Below are positions 1 through 10,235 of a DNA stretch of 64,000 nt, piece by piece. Numbering within the stretch: position 1 is the first letter of the stretch; every line of letters begins with the position of its first letter. Below the pieces are notes generated by a model, which was not told where the DNA came from, did not search any database, and saw only the letters and a list, made by a program, of their open reading frames with translations. The position numbers and the translations under genes were made by a program. The DNA is from Isoetes taiwanensis (taxonomy: Eukaryota > Streptophyta > Lycopodiopsida > Isoetales > Isoetaceae): NCBI GenBank assembly GCA_021234155.1, contig JAJEKV010000074.1, positions 1,018,154 through 1,082,153 of the forward strand, in the 5' to 3' direction.

Positions 1-2680
1 CAAGCAGAGAAAAAATTAAGCATAGTATATATTTTTTTCATGAAAACCGGTTTGGCTATCTTTCAAAATCTTACAGTATTTTATGATATATATTGGCTAA
101 AGTTATTATTATCATTACATTTATATGTATTTGGATTTGGCAAAACTTTTGAATTAAGTACATTTGAAAACTTTGAGTTGGCATTTTTTTTATCGAGAAA
201 AAGCAGAAAATGTGAATTCTGTAGCTTTAAACATATTGTGCCACAGTTACAAATAATAATCAATAATCAAGGAACATATGATAATATTAAAAAACTTTTA
301 AGAGAAGCCGACAAAATAGCTTATAACATCCATAGTCTGAGCTACATCCAATGCAATGACACCCTTCTAAATATGCTGCTCAGACTGCACTTATCTCTAA
401 CCCTTGAAAGAAGATATTATGCAACCAACTTGGGCATCTGGATAGATATTGGCCATCTCTTACAATTCCTTTTTAAAGATGCATACATGGTATATGTAAA
501 AACAAATCATAGTTCGAAAACCTAATATCACTCATGCTAGAGGGCAATGTGTAAGAATCTTTAATAAGAATTCATTTTTGTTTGGCTATTAATGATTTCA
601 TATATAAATATTTTATTATAAAGAAAGACTATCCTTTTTCTTTAAGCAAATGGGGGAAAATAGTTTGGCTAATCCAAAAAAAATAATGGAGTACTTGTTT
701 TCACTTTGGCTATTTTTTATTTTTTCAAAAAAATCTCTCTTCATAAAATTCGCCGCAAAAATTACCTAAATCCCCTAAAAAATTGCCATTTGGCTATTAA
801 TAGCCACTAATTTTTTCCATGGTCGCAGGCGGAGACCCGGCACTTGTATGTAAGCACTACGGTGGAAAAGTGGATAAGAACCAACCTGGAGACAATCTAC
901 AACACCAACCAACAAATTAAGCCCATTCATAAAAGGCACCAGACTATTCCTGGCAGCTCCAGCACTAATACTTTCAGGAGGCCTTCCCTCCTCATCAACC
1001 GAACCCCTCCAACCCCTGGCCAATCGCTTCATCATGAAGAAAGCCCACAAATTACTGAAGTTTCCCCCATAGATCCATTGCTTGCCTCCATATACCTGTT
1101 GCTGCTCGCCATCCCGCTGAGCGAACCTGCACAAATTAAAACTCATACCTGCTTTATAGAAACCAGCACCACGCGGCCAGCCTCCAACAAATTCAAAGAA
1201 AATCTGCCAGGGAAGCTTTGAAGCAAGCTGATTCTCTGCCAAGCATAGAGGCTTTCAAACATACCAAAATGATACGCATGCAAATCCGGCCACAAACATT
1301 TTGAAAAAAAAAAAAGCAAAAAACGGCCACAAACATTTTGAACGGCCACAAACATTTTGAAAAAAAAAAAAAAAAAAAAAAAACCAGAGAAAAACATTGG
1401 AAAGCCTACTACATAGTGGCTAAGGGTTTGAAGAAGTGCAATATTGCATGGCCCATAAAAGAAAAGGGGTTGCTCTAGCGCGGCTATGTTGGGCATGGGA
1501 GAAAAGCTTAACATTTTTAGCACACCATCAATTGGAGGTCAAGTCTAAATGTGCTAGGGATATTGTTTGCCTGCTCATCCTTCAATTTGTTTGAAATTAT
1601 ATTTCCGATGTGTTAAACAAAATTTTTCCATTTTTATGTTTGTTCTTTTTTCTGACGTCCCATACGATGTCACATGGCATATTTGAACCCACTAAAAGAA
1701 AGGTGCGAGTATGTGATGCCATGAAAATCCTTCCTTTAGTCATCTAATGCCAAGAGATTTAATGCCCATCTAATGCTACCAAATTTTAGTTGTCCAATTA
1801 AAAAAAATCTCTTACACATCGAAACAGGAGCTTGAAGGGTCTTTATAAGCATCAATTTGCAAATATAGGCCTAGTAGAGCAGGTTCATCTTCAGGGAAGA
1901 AAATATAATATTGAAAAATGTTATATTTGTTATATCCCCAATTTCCTGCATAGCATCAAATATAATATTCGGATCTTGCGAGTATGATAACTGCTAGGTT
2001 CTCAATTTTAAGATAATGCTAACTTGTAAGAAATAAACAAAGATTCAACAAAAACATGAGCCATTCCTTTGAATTCAGAGATGCCTTTTATTTTTTCAAT
2101 ATAATAATAGCACTTATCAGTTTAATTTCAGGAGTTGAAAGTAGTGGTACATGTTAATGACTTACTTTATCCCATCTATGTATGTATGCTCCGATAGTAC
2201 CATTGCGAGCTCCAGAGCTTGATGGATCCAGCCTGGAGATGTGTTCGTAAGCCCAAAGAATGCCTAAAGTTTAATAGGATAGCAAACTAACTATATTCAA
2301 CTAGCAGTCCAACCATGTCCTTGAATAATTTGTTTGCATACCTTGTCTGCTAGCATTTGTTGGAGGACATGAGCAACCTGTGTTCCTGAAGAACGTCCTA
2401 CGAGATGAACATGGTTATTCTCATCCCATTCTAAATAGCAGCGTATTGCAAACCTTTCATAAGGTAGAGACATGTATACACAGAGAGAGATAGCGCATTA
2501 AAAGGGAAGAAAATAGATGCATATCTTTCCAATCAAAATAGATAACTTCATTGCTAGAGCTGGATATGTTGCTACTAGCATTTGTAAATTCATCTGTTGT
2601 GTATGTCAAATGCATCATACTAAATCAGGAAAAGGCTTTATCAGTAGAAAAAAGAAAGAATAATAAAATTTGATAATGCC
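1..2680. other. AT-rich intergenic region, no recognised gene
   Basis: Mostly AT-rich DNA. An open frame at 40-525 (+, 161 codons) and one at 775-1242 (minus, no ATG, opens with TTG) show no motif I recognise and have no supporting splice or promoter context. The phrase TTTGGCTAT recurs several times between 45 and 800. Between 1287 and 1360 the 18-mer CGGCCACAAACATTTTGA occurs three times, followed by a 24-nt A run, which looks like replication slippage or an old retroposon tail. Nothing is identified from 1400 to 2680. Confidence 0.5.
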
Positions 2681-2904
2681 TGTCATGAAATAAGAATGAG
2701 GCAAAACTGTATTGAAGTATGACTGATTGGAATAGCCCCAATCTTGGCACATCTTATATACTCTTGGAGTTTGAAGTGTTGTGTCCTTTCATGACACGAC
2801 ATCATGTTCTTCGACCTGGATTGATGATGTGGAACACAGAGATACATCACAAAAAACACAATGTATTAGTTTAGGAAGATTACACAATATCTTCATTTCT
2901 AACA
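2681..2904 (-). repeat. 3' LTR of the copia-type element
   Basis: This is the left copy of the LTR, 224 bp. It is similar along its length to the 218-bp right copy, with scattered substitutions and small indels, so the insertion is not recent. The boundaries are exact: the shared sequence begins at TGTCATGAAA and stops at TTTCTAACA. Confidence 0.85.
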
Positions 2905-2919
2905 CACCCCCTTAACCTT
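2905..2919 (-). other. Polypurine tract
   Basis: On the minus strand AAGGTTAAGGGGGTG sits immediately upstream of the 3' LTR (TGTTAG...). This is where plus-strand DNA synthesis would prime in an LTR retrotransposon. Confidence 0.7.
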
Positions 2920-5044
2920 CATAAACTAAAGAATTCTTAAAATTATTATAAACTATAAAATTTTGAAGTCTTCATGTCTTCAACAAATGGGTGCCAAATG
3001 ACTTGGTCTTATGTGCCTATTAAGGGCTTACATGCCAAGTCTTCAATCATATACTTTCCATATATCTTGGACTTATATGCCATAGGGCTTTCATGTCAAG
3101 GGCTTTGATCTCTTGGACTCTATTCATCTTGGGCTTATGAGCCTTTGGAGGTCTTACTTGCCAAGGATTATTTGAGAATACCCAAGATCAAAATCCATCA
3201 TTCACTTCTTTACTTCCCCTTGATCTTGTATATGATCAAAGAAGATAATTTTATTATGGCGATGCCAACATAAATGGCTAAAGCCAATAAGCTCATAGTG
3301 AGCTAAGAAATTTCCATATGCAATTAGAAGGTTGGTATTGCCCTATAAAGTGGGCTTATCTTGCTTTAATTGGGTGCCAAAACAAGATTTGGTCTTGATA
3401 GGTGCCATACAATGGGCTTATCCTTACCGTTAGAAGTGAGTTAAAAAATGCCTTTATACTAGTACATCAATAGAATGCTTACTTCGTATAATGAGGCACT
3501 TGATTAAGATGAGCTTGTTTGCTCAATGTCTTCATTATTTTGTAATGTCGCTACTTGTGCTTCCTTATATTCTCGATAACTAGAATCCATTCTAAGAAGG
3601 AAGGCTGCAACCTCTTGAGATACACTCGTATTGATGCTTGAGAAATCAGTTAGATGCCGATAGAGATAAGTATCAGGTGAATGTTCTTTCATGATTTATA
3701 GAATCATGGGTTACTGCCAAAGAAGTGTCCAATGAGATCTCAATGATTGGGACTTCTTGATTAACTTCTTGAGTGATATGGTGGGTAACATCTTCATTGT
3801 TGAAAGAGGACAAAATCATCTCAGCATTATGTGCTTCTGATTCTAATGATGGGAGCCATGAGATCTCGTGATATTCATTATGGTCTTCCAATATATAAAG
3901 ACTAATTATGAGTATTTGTAAATCCAATGAAGTGTATCACTGATATAGGAGGACTTGAATTTGTTTCTTCAGAAGGGACCATTCGAAGAACTAGGTTCCT
4001 TGATCTCTCCCCTTAAACTGGAGAACTTATGAATTGGCTGATTAAGCTCTAATGCTTGGCACAATAGTAATTTTGTAATTCCAAGTTAGATTGAGGATTA
4101 TTTTGACATCCTTTATTTTAATCTTTGCATTAGAGAATTAAAATAATTCTGGCATTATCTAAAAGAGGTTTTGTGAGTACTTCACCGGTTTATTTGTAGG
4201 TGCTGGCCGACTAGAACTCGTAAAACTAGTCACCGATTGCTTTTGTTTGTGTGAATCCATAACTTCCATTGGTATAATCTTCAATTGGATAAATTGATCA
4301 GGCAGGAGTTGCACAGGCTCCTGAGGATCATTGGATATAGGAACAAGATAGTTAAATAGAGTATTGAATTCGTTGATTGAAACTGGAGATGCTATTGCCC
4401 ATCGGTTAGATCTTAGACAGCTTTTCTGGGACATGAATTTGGGTCGTTTATGATTGCCTACATGGATGCCACGTGGCAAAAGATGCCCAAATTCAAAAAA
4501 TTTCAGAAAAATAAAGCAACAAAGTTTTCTTCTATGGCTACAGGCTTGACGAGTGCTTATACGATAGAGTGACACTCTTTAGCATGTCGTTCCTAATTCC
4601 TTCAGTCTCATTGCTTCACAGGATCTTAACTTCTGTGGCTTCCTATTCCAGGTTATATGAATAATAAGGATGGACTTTCTTCACGGGGTTTATTGCATCT
4701 GCGGCTTTCTATTCCAAATTTTATGGAGGATGAAATTATGGAGACTGGAAAGGATATTCTTCAGCTTCATATACTAGTGCAGCATAGTATCATTTCTTGC
4801 AGCTTTTCTTTTTGCAGTAAAGAACATAAGGGGTTTCTTTGTTTCTTGTTCTTGTAGTCTTCTGTCTATTAACAGGTTGAACCATATTAGTTCTTAAATT
4901 GTAAAAATAGATTTGTTACCACTGAATCTTCAATCCTGTGCCATAATTCTTTATTCTTTTGCAGATCTTCTCTATCTCTCTTAGGATGAGAGGATGGCTG
5001 CCCTACCAGGCAGCCTCAGAAGCGTACCAGGATCTTTTACATGA

Positions 5045-5056
5045 GCTCTGATACCA
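5045..5056 (-). other. Primer-binding site (initiator tRNA-Met)
   Basis: The minus strand reads TGGTATCAGAGC and abuts the CA end of the 5' LTR with no gap. This 12-mer is the standard copia PBS in plants and fixes the orientation of the element. Confidence 0.85.
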
Positions 5057-5274
5057 TGTCATGAAACAAGAATGAGGCAAAACTGCATTGAAGTATGACT
5101 AATTGGAAGCCCCAATCGTGGCACATCCTATAGGCTCTTGGATTCTGAAGTGTTCTTTCATGACACACCATCATGTCCTTTCACCTGGATTGACGATGTG
5201 GAAAAGCACAGATACATCACAAGAAACACAGTGTATTAGTTTAGGAAGATTATATAGTATCTCTATTTCTAACA
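5057..5274 (-). repeat. 5' LTR of the copia-type element
   Basis: This is the right copy of the LTR, 218 bp, ending exactly at the PBS. On the minus strand it starts TGTTAGAAATAGAG. Confidence 0.85.
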
Positions 5275-6470
5275 ATTCGGCTCTAAAATGGCTGCCTCTG
5301 TTTAGAAAAATCTTATTTATACATGCAGGCAGCTGTCACCAGCCATTCCCACACTGCCAAGTTTCAAACAGTGTCCTGGCTATGGCTGTGTAGGAAGGCC
5401 GTATATATCATCCGGGATGTGGTTAATCCAGACACCCATTATCAGCCATGAAGAACCACGCAGTTTCAAGCTCAAAAACCAATTGTTTTTGCCCTTGTTT
5501 TGATCGGTTCTGCTCTATCTCATCTCAAGTCTCTTTCTCTCTTCATCAATTTAGCATAAAAGGGGTATACAAAGCGATTGGCATGCTTTTTAAAGCGGAT
5601 CAAACCGCCTACCTGAAAAGAAAGGCGTCCGATCAAAAATTTTTGCCCCAAGACAGCTTCTACACCGGTTTTTGGCCGGATTAACCATTTTTAGCCGGAT
5701 TAACCATTGGCTGATATCGGATGTCCGGATTAACCACTCTGGCTGATACCGGATGTCCAGATTAACCAATCAGTTTTGTCCAAAAAATCACTTCCGGATG
5801 ATATATACGGAGTTCCTGACTATGTAGGCGGATTCACCTCATGCAAACTGCTAACTAGAGTTGAAGCCCTCGGATCCGACCGCGTTGCTATGGTTAGGTA
5901 TGGCAATGTCGGTGCCTTCCCTAAAACAACCATGTTGAATTTCAAATACATTCCTGGATATGACTATGTCGGCGGATTCCTGCTCACAAAATCTGCCATC
6001 TGGAGGTGAAGACCTCGGATCCGACCATGGTGGATATTGATAAGTATTAGGTTTTTCTTGAGCGCCAAGAAGTCCAGCTCGAAGCCGGCTATTTGCTCGA
6101 GCTGGTTATTTGCTGCCTAAACGTCAGTATCAGTTTTCTTGTATATACATCCTTGTGAATCGCAACCAAGTGTCGTTGAATAACAAACGGTTGCAAGTAG
6201 GAGTTGGCGAGAAACAAATGGTCCCGATGGGCGTCTCGTTAACACGAGTATTCCTAAAGAATCATTTGTATAACAATTATATATGTTTAGATATTAATTT
6301 ATAATACAAAATTTCACATTTACATGTATTAAGATCTTTCCCCGAGAGGGGCAATGTAAAAACGATAAGGAAAAAGCCTATACACGCAAAATTAAAAGGA
6401 ACAAAGGGGCCGATATAGGGAGGCGAAAACAACATATTGAGGGGCGGATATCGGGACACGAAAACAACCT
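5275..6470. repeat. Intergenic DNA with short tandem duplications
   Basis: No gene is seen. From 5676 to 5769 there are degenerate repeats of GCCGGATTAACCA. Two 28-bp copies (GGCTGATAYCGGATGTCC plus GATTAACCA) start at 5710 and 5742. A second, weaker duplication has GACTATGT(A/C)GGCGGATTC at 5818 and 5962, each followed 50-60 bp later by CTCGGATCCGACC. The rest (6031-6470) carries nothing recognisable except the probable 3' UTR of the ARM-repeat gene on the minus strand. Confidence 0.55.
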
Positions 6471-6474
6471 GGAT

Positions 6475-8151
6475 TCAGGATCGACGAAAAAATCGCCGGA
6501 GTTTGCCTCCGTCGATCCGATCGAGCAATTTCTTAGCTCCGGAAGGAGCCTCCATATCTGGGAGCTTGCCTGGGCTATGGCGGAGCAGAGTTTTCCTAAG
6601 TTTGGAGCTCGGGATCAGGGCATACAGTGCAGATATGGTGGAAAATTGCTTCGGCGTGCCCTGATTATTCGTATCCAAAAGCTTCGCAATCGAATTAACC
6701 CCTCCCGGTTCTGCCATCAAATTTTTTCTGTTGCTCTCCACAAGCAGTAGACTCGCCAGTGCCGCTGCAGCACATTCCTGGCCCTGATTGGGCTTCGATT
6801 CCAGCATTTTTATCAAATGCGGCATGCACCCTGCATCGCCCAATTGCTTCCTGATCTCTGAACAGGTCGCAATTTGGGAAATTGTTGCAGCGGCGATCTG
6901 TTTTGAGGACGACGGCCCCGATCGAAGAAACCCAGCAATTTTTTGCACGAAGCCAGAGGATTGAAGCAATTTTGCGTTGGAGGACGACATGGCCAGATTC
7001 TTTAAAACCCCCAAAGCAATTTCTTTGGCTTTGGATCCGTTTGCAGAGTCTAAGAACCGGAGCAGAGGCTCAATTCCGCCCATTTTTGCAATAACCAATC
7101 TGGTTCTTTCGTCGTTTGTGGATAAATTCTGCAGAGCAGAGGCGGCATTTTCCTGCGCTGCTGCAGAGCCGGATTTGATCAATTTGATCAACACAGGAAT
7201 GCCCGTTTCCTGCACAATCGAATGCCGGATTTCGGCTATGGAAGACAGATTTCTGAGACATCCTGCTGCGGATTCTTGAGCTCTTGGTGTGCCGGATCTG
7301 CAGATTTCTATCAGAGAAGAAATGCCCCCTTGTGCAGCAACCGATTTTGAATTTTCTGGCGTGTAAGTAAGAATCTGGATCGCCGCTGCGTATTTTTCTT
7401 TCGCAATCGAGCTGCCGGATTCTAATAACCGGACCAAAGGGGCTAAACAACCTTCCAAAACAATCTGATGCTCCCAATTTCCTGCTAAAATTAGCGCGCA
7501 AACCGCCGCTGCAGCTTTTTCTCTGATCGCCGGAATGCTTGAATCAAGCATATGTACCAGAGGAGGAATTCCGCCCTGCGCTGCAATAATCTGCAGATTT
7601 GTAAGATTTTCCTCCTCCTCCATCAAATCCGTCAAGGAATTTAACGCCTTCTGCTTCGATTGAAGGCTTCCGATCTGCAGCCTTGCTATTAAATCCTTGA
7701 TTGTCCATCTCAGAACTTCTCTGCTTACTCCCAAATTGGATCTGCGCCCATTTTCTCGCATCAAACTGTTGCTCAACATTAGCTTGCAATCGTGAACGTG
7801 CTGATTTAATTTTCCTGCTAGCATATCTAGATTGCTCTGCGTCTGCAGCTTGCCAAAATAACTCAAATCTATGCATTTTTTCGCCTCAGATCTGCATTCT
7901 CTCAGCGTTCCAACAATTGATGCCAATAAATCTATGCAAATCCTGTTTTCCAGCTCAAAAACTGGCGATTTGGACAGATTTTCGATCTGGCCATATAATT
8001 CTTCGGCGCGGTAACGAAGAATTTTCCATCTGCCGATGAATGCCTTCACTAAATTCGCATCATTTAACACACTGGGCAACAAATCCTTCACAGTTTCTAG
8101 CAATTCTTCTGCGCAGAACAGAGCAATGTTTTCTTCTCTATACTGTTCCAT
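6475..8151 (-). CDS. ARM-repeat protein (At2g45720/At1g01830-like family)
   Basis: An intact single-exon gene of 558 codons, starting with ATG at 8151. Residues 1-135 are helical and cysteine-containing, without a U-box. A linker with WTIKDLIARLQIGSLQ follows near residue 150, and then a continuous set of armadillo repeats to about residue 520, with repeated 'AQGGIPPLV', 'LLESGS' and 'AAAALASLL' cores. The C-terminus, GAKKLLDRIDGGKLRRFFRR, and the length (about 550-575) match the plant ARM-repeat family of At2g45720 and At1g01830, often labelled VAC8-like. ARM solenoids bind protein partners; I know of no settled biochemical role for this family, and no catalytic site is present. There is no signal peptide or membrane segment. 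The frame is uninterrupted and the neighbours are all repeats, so it is probably a functional host gene with its own promoter. Confidence 0.92.
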   Translation of the reverse strand: MEQYREENIALFCAEELLETVKDLLPSVLNDANLVKAFIGRWKILRYRAEELYGQIENLSKSPVFELENRICIDLLASIVGTLRECRSEAKKCIDLSYFGKLQTQSNLDMLAGKLNQHVHDCKLMLSNSLMRENGRRSNLGVSREVLRWTIKDLIARLQIGSLQSKQKALNSLTDLMEEEENLTNLQIIAAQGGIPPLVHMLDSSIPAIREKAAAAVCALILAGNWEHQIVLEGCLAPLVRLLESGSSIAKEKYAAAIQILTYTPENSKSVAAQGGISSLIEICRSGTPRAQESAAGCLRNLSSIAEIRHSIVQETGIPVLIKLIKSGSAAAQENAASALQNLSTNDERTRLVIAKMGGIEPLLRFLDSANGSKAKEIALGVLKNLAMSSSNAKLLQSSGFVQKIAGFLRSGPSSSKQIAAATISQIATCSEIRKQLGDAGCMPHLIKMLESKPNQGQECAAAALASLLLVESNRKNLMAEPGGVNSIAKLLDTNNQGTPKQFSTISALYALIPSSKLRKTLLRHSPGKLPDMEAPSGAKKLLDRIDGGKLRRFFRRS

Positions 8152-8497
8152 ATTTTTTGCTCAGAAATTGATAAACCCTACCATATCTGATCGATCCATC
8201 CGACAACGCCAGAACCGATTCAATCAAGCAAATGAAATGAGTGCTGACCAATTTGCTGGAAAACAACTGAACCTACCACAATTACACCTACACAAAAAGC
8301 ATGCCTTGGCATTCAACAGTCCAAAATCTGCATTAATTTCTTCAAAAACTGTATTCAATTCTTCAAAACTGATGCAGAAACGGTCGATTTAATGTTTTTT
8401 GCAGCACCCACATCGGATCAAAGGTTACTTATGCAAGATCCACTATTGGGCACCACCAGAAACAGCGATATTCACACCAATTCTGCAGAGCGCACGG

Positions 8498-8508
8498 ATT
8501 ATATATAC
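8498..8508 (-). promoter_or_regulatory. Candidate TATA box of the ARM-repeat gene
   Basis: The minus strand reads GTATATATAAT about 350 bp upstream of the ATG. Transcription would start near 8470, giving a 5' leader of about 320 nt. It is the best TATA match in the upstream region. It is supported only by sequence and position. Confidence 0.4.
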
Positions 8509-9144
8509 TAACAGAGCACGCAACAGAGTACAGAGCCATAAGTTAGAAAGCTGGGCGGATTGATGGCACTCGGCTGTAGCTGTTAATAAATGTACCTTCC
8601 ATTTCAGAGCTGCAGCGGCAGATGGGATCAAAAAAGCCTCTGTATCATAAATAGGGTTTGTAACAGAGTACTTTCTGTCGAAAAAAAGCACGCAAGTTGG
8701 GCCCCGGACAGCCCCGGCATAGCTGATGGGATGGAATGGATTATCTCAACTCTGTTATTGCTTGAATCAGGTGCAGATTGACTATTTGAGAACAGAATCG
8801 AAGAAATAGATCCCAGATCTGCCTAAAAAGGCGGTTGGAGTCTAAAAAATTCGAATTTTTTTTTTGAGATTGATGCCCAGGGACAATTCCGGCAATCAAG
8901 ACGGCCTTTTCCTTGCTGATATCGAACCCCAGTATCAGCCATTTTGCATACCGAAAATTTCGTTTCCCGGCCAATTTAGGCCCTTTATTTATCAACCATG
9001 GTATTTTTGAGCCAAACAAAATACACTGGTTTTTTTGTGGACGGCAAATTTTTTTTGTTTTGTCATGTTAAAGCCATAGCAAAAAAGAAAAAACACACGA
9101 AGTCTTTCTGATTTAAGGCTGGTTCGAACATGACCTTGGTTGAT
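8509..9144. other. Intergenic, nothing recognised
   Basis: Upstream flank of the ARM-repeat gene. I see no coding motif, repeat structure or RNA gene here. Confidence 0.4.
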
Positions 9145-9151
9145 AAATAAT

Positions 9152-9882
9152 AGGGAAAACTACCAAAATACCCTTATGAGTTTATGTAATTACCAAAATA
9201 CCCTTATGAGTTTCAAAATTACCAAAATGCCCCTGACTCAAATAAATATACAAATAATTACCAATTTGCTCCTAGACATCAAACGTAATTACCAAAATAC
9301 CCCTACACATCAAACTTAATTACCAAAATGGCATTACATAACAATTTTGATCAATCTACACCAAATTTAATTACCAAAATGCCCTATACATCAAACTTAA
9401 TTACCAAAATACCCCTACACAGCCTTGTTGTGACACTTACAAGGAGACAATGTTTCTTGTGGTTTTCGCACATGATGATGCTATTGGAGGCGTGTTACCA
9501 CGAGCCACACGCAGATCTCTTGAACGTCCAAAACCTAGAAGAAGATGTAGAGAAGAGGAATGCCGTTATGAAAGGTGTAATGGAAAAGACACAATGCATG
9601 TTGTTGTATGGGCTCCAATTCGGTGATGATTGTGACTTCTGTAATCTCTTTGTTGAATTTAAACTTCAATTCTTTAGGCATTTAGTATAGATTGAGTAGA
9701 ATAAATATGTAAGGGCATTTTGGTAATTAAGTTTGGTGTGTAGGGGCAAATTGGTAATTTGTTTGTATATTTATTTTATACAGTATATTTATTTGAGCCA
9801 GGGGCATTCTGGTAATTTTAAAACTCATAAGGGCATTTTGGTAATTACATAAACTCATAGGGGTATTTTGGTAGTTTTCCCT
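9152..9882. mobile_element. Short element with long terminal inverted repeats
   Basis: The left end AGGGAAAACTACCAAAATAC is mirrored by the right end (reverse complement AGGGAAAACTACCAAAATAC). Imperfect inverted similarity continues for roughly 180 bp on each side, built of repeated 'ATTACCAAAATRCCC' and 'CTCATAAGGG' phrases. Both ends are flanked by AAATAAT (9145-9151 and 9883-9889), a 7-bp possible target duplication. The 250-bp centre (about 9430-9690) is unrelated to the arms and has an open frame, but no transposase motif. Long TIRs and an 8-9-bp duplication would suggest a Mutator-like element; the shorter duplication leaves the superfamily open. Confidence 0.7.
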
Positions 9883-9889
9883 AAATAAT

Positions 9890-10015
9890 ATAAGATAAGA
9901 TGAATTTTTACGTCCACGGGAACCCAACGAGTTATGGGACGGCACATGCAAGGGCAACAACCCATCTAAAACCTGGGGACTAGGCCCCATCACCAAACAC
10001 AATAACCAAATATTA
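9890..10015 (-). mobile_element. 5'-truncated LINE 3' tail
   Basis: On the minus strand the sequence ends GGGTTCCCGTGGACGTAAAA followed by ATTC and ATCTT-type short repeats. The same GTGGACG(A/T)TAAAA terminus followed by a pentamer or tetramer repeat closes LINE copies elsewhere in this window (18.77, 18.9, 48.7, 49.7 and 59.45 kb). It is a very short, 5'-truncated insertion. Confidence 0.6.
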
Positions 10016-10187
10016 AAAGACTACCAAAAAGAAGATAATGCTAATGCTAATGCTAATACTAGTGGTAATTACGACAAGAATAAAAAATATTCAATTCAAT
10101 TCAATTACGATAATTAATAACAAATATATATTTTATTCCTTAACCAAAAACAAAATTCTCAAAGCATTGACCCAATCTCAAATTGAA

Positions 10188-10235
10188 TCCGGTGAACATG
10201 AAAATTCTATCTTATCTTATCCTATCTTATGGTAT
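10188..10235 (+). mobile_element. Possible LINE tail remnant
   Basis: GTGAACATGAAAATTCTATC followed by TTATC-type repeats resembles a degraded version of the LINE terminus GTGGACGTAAAAATTC plus short tandem repeats. It is weaker than the other copies. Confidence 0.3.

Larger units (their letters stand above)
2681..5274 (-). mobile_element. Compact copia-type LTR retrotransposon, probably non-autonomous
   Basis: Two direct repeats (2681-2904 and 5057-5274) bound a 2.15-kb interior. Read on the minus strand each repeat starts TGTTAGAAAT and ends CATGACA, the TG...CA ends of an LTR. Directly inside the right-hand copy lies the minus-strand sequence TGGTATCAGAGC, the classical plant copia primer-binding site complementary to initiator tRNA-Met. 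Directly inside the left copy is a purine-rich tract. The element therefore runs right to left. The interior has only short open frames (3504-3692, 3673-3927, 4159-4575, all minus) with no visible protease, integrase or reverse transcriptase motif, so it probably depended on a partner in trans. The five bases flanking each end (ATGCC and ATTCG) do not match, so the target duplication has decayed or the ends recombined. Confidence 0.85.

Noticed and set aside
40-525. 161-codon plus-strand frame
   Set aside because: Very AT-rich, low-complexity codon content, no domain or splice context; chance frame or old fragment.
844-1221. 125-codon plus-strand frame opposite the 775-1242 minus frame
   Set aside because: One of two overlapping antisense frames with no domain; neither can be supported.
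5776-6009. 77-codon frame with repeated YVGGF phrases as a gene
   Set aside because: It arises from a 144-bp duplication, has no ATG and matches no family.
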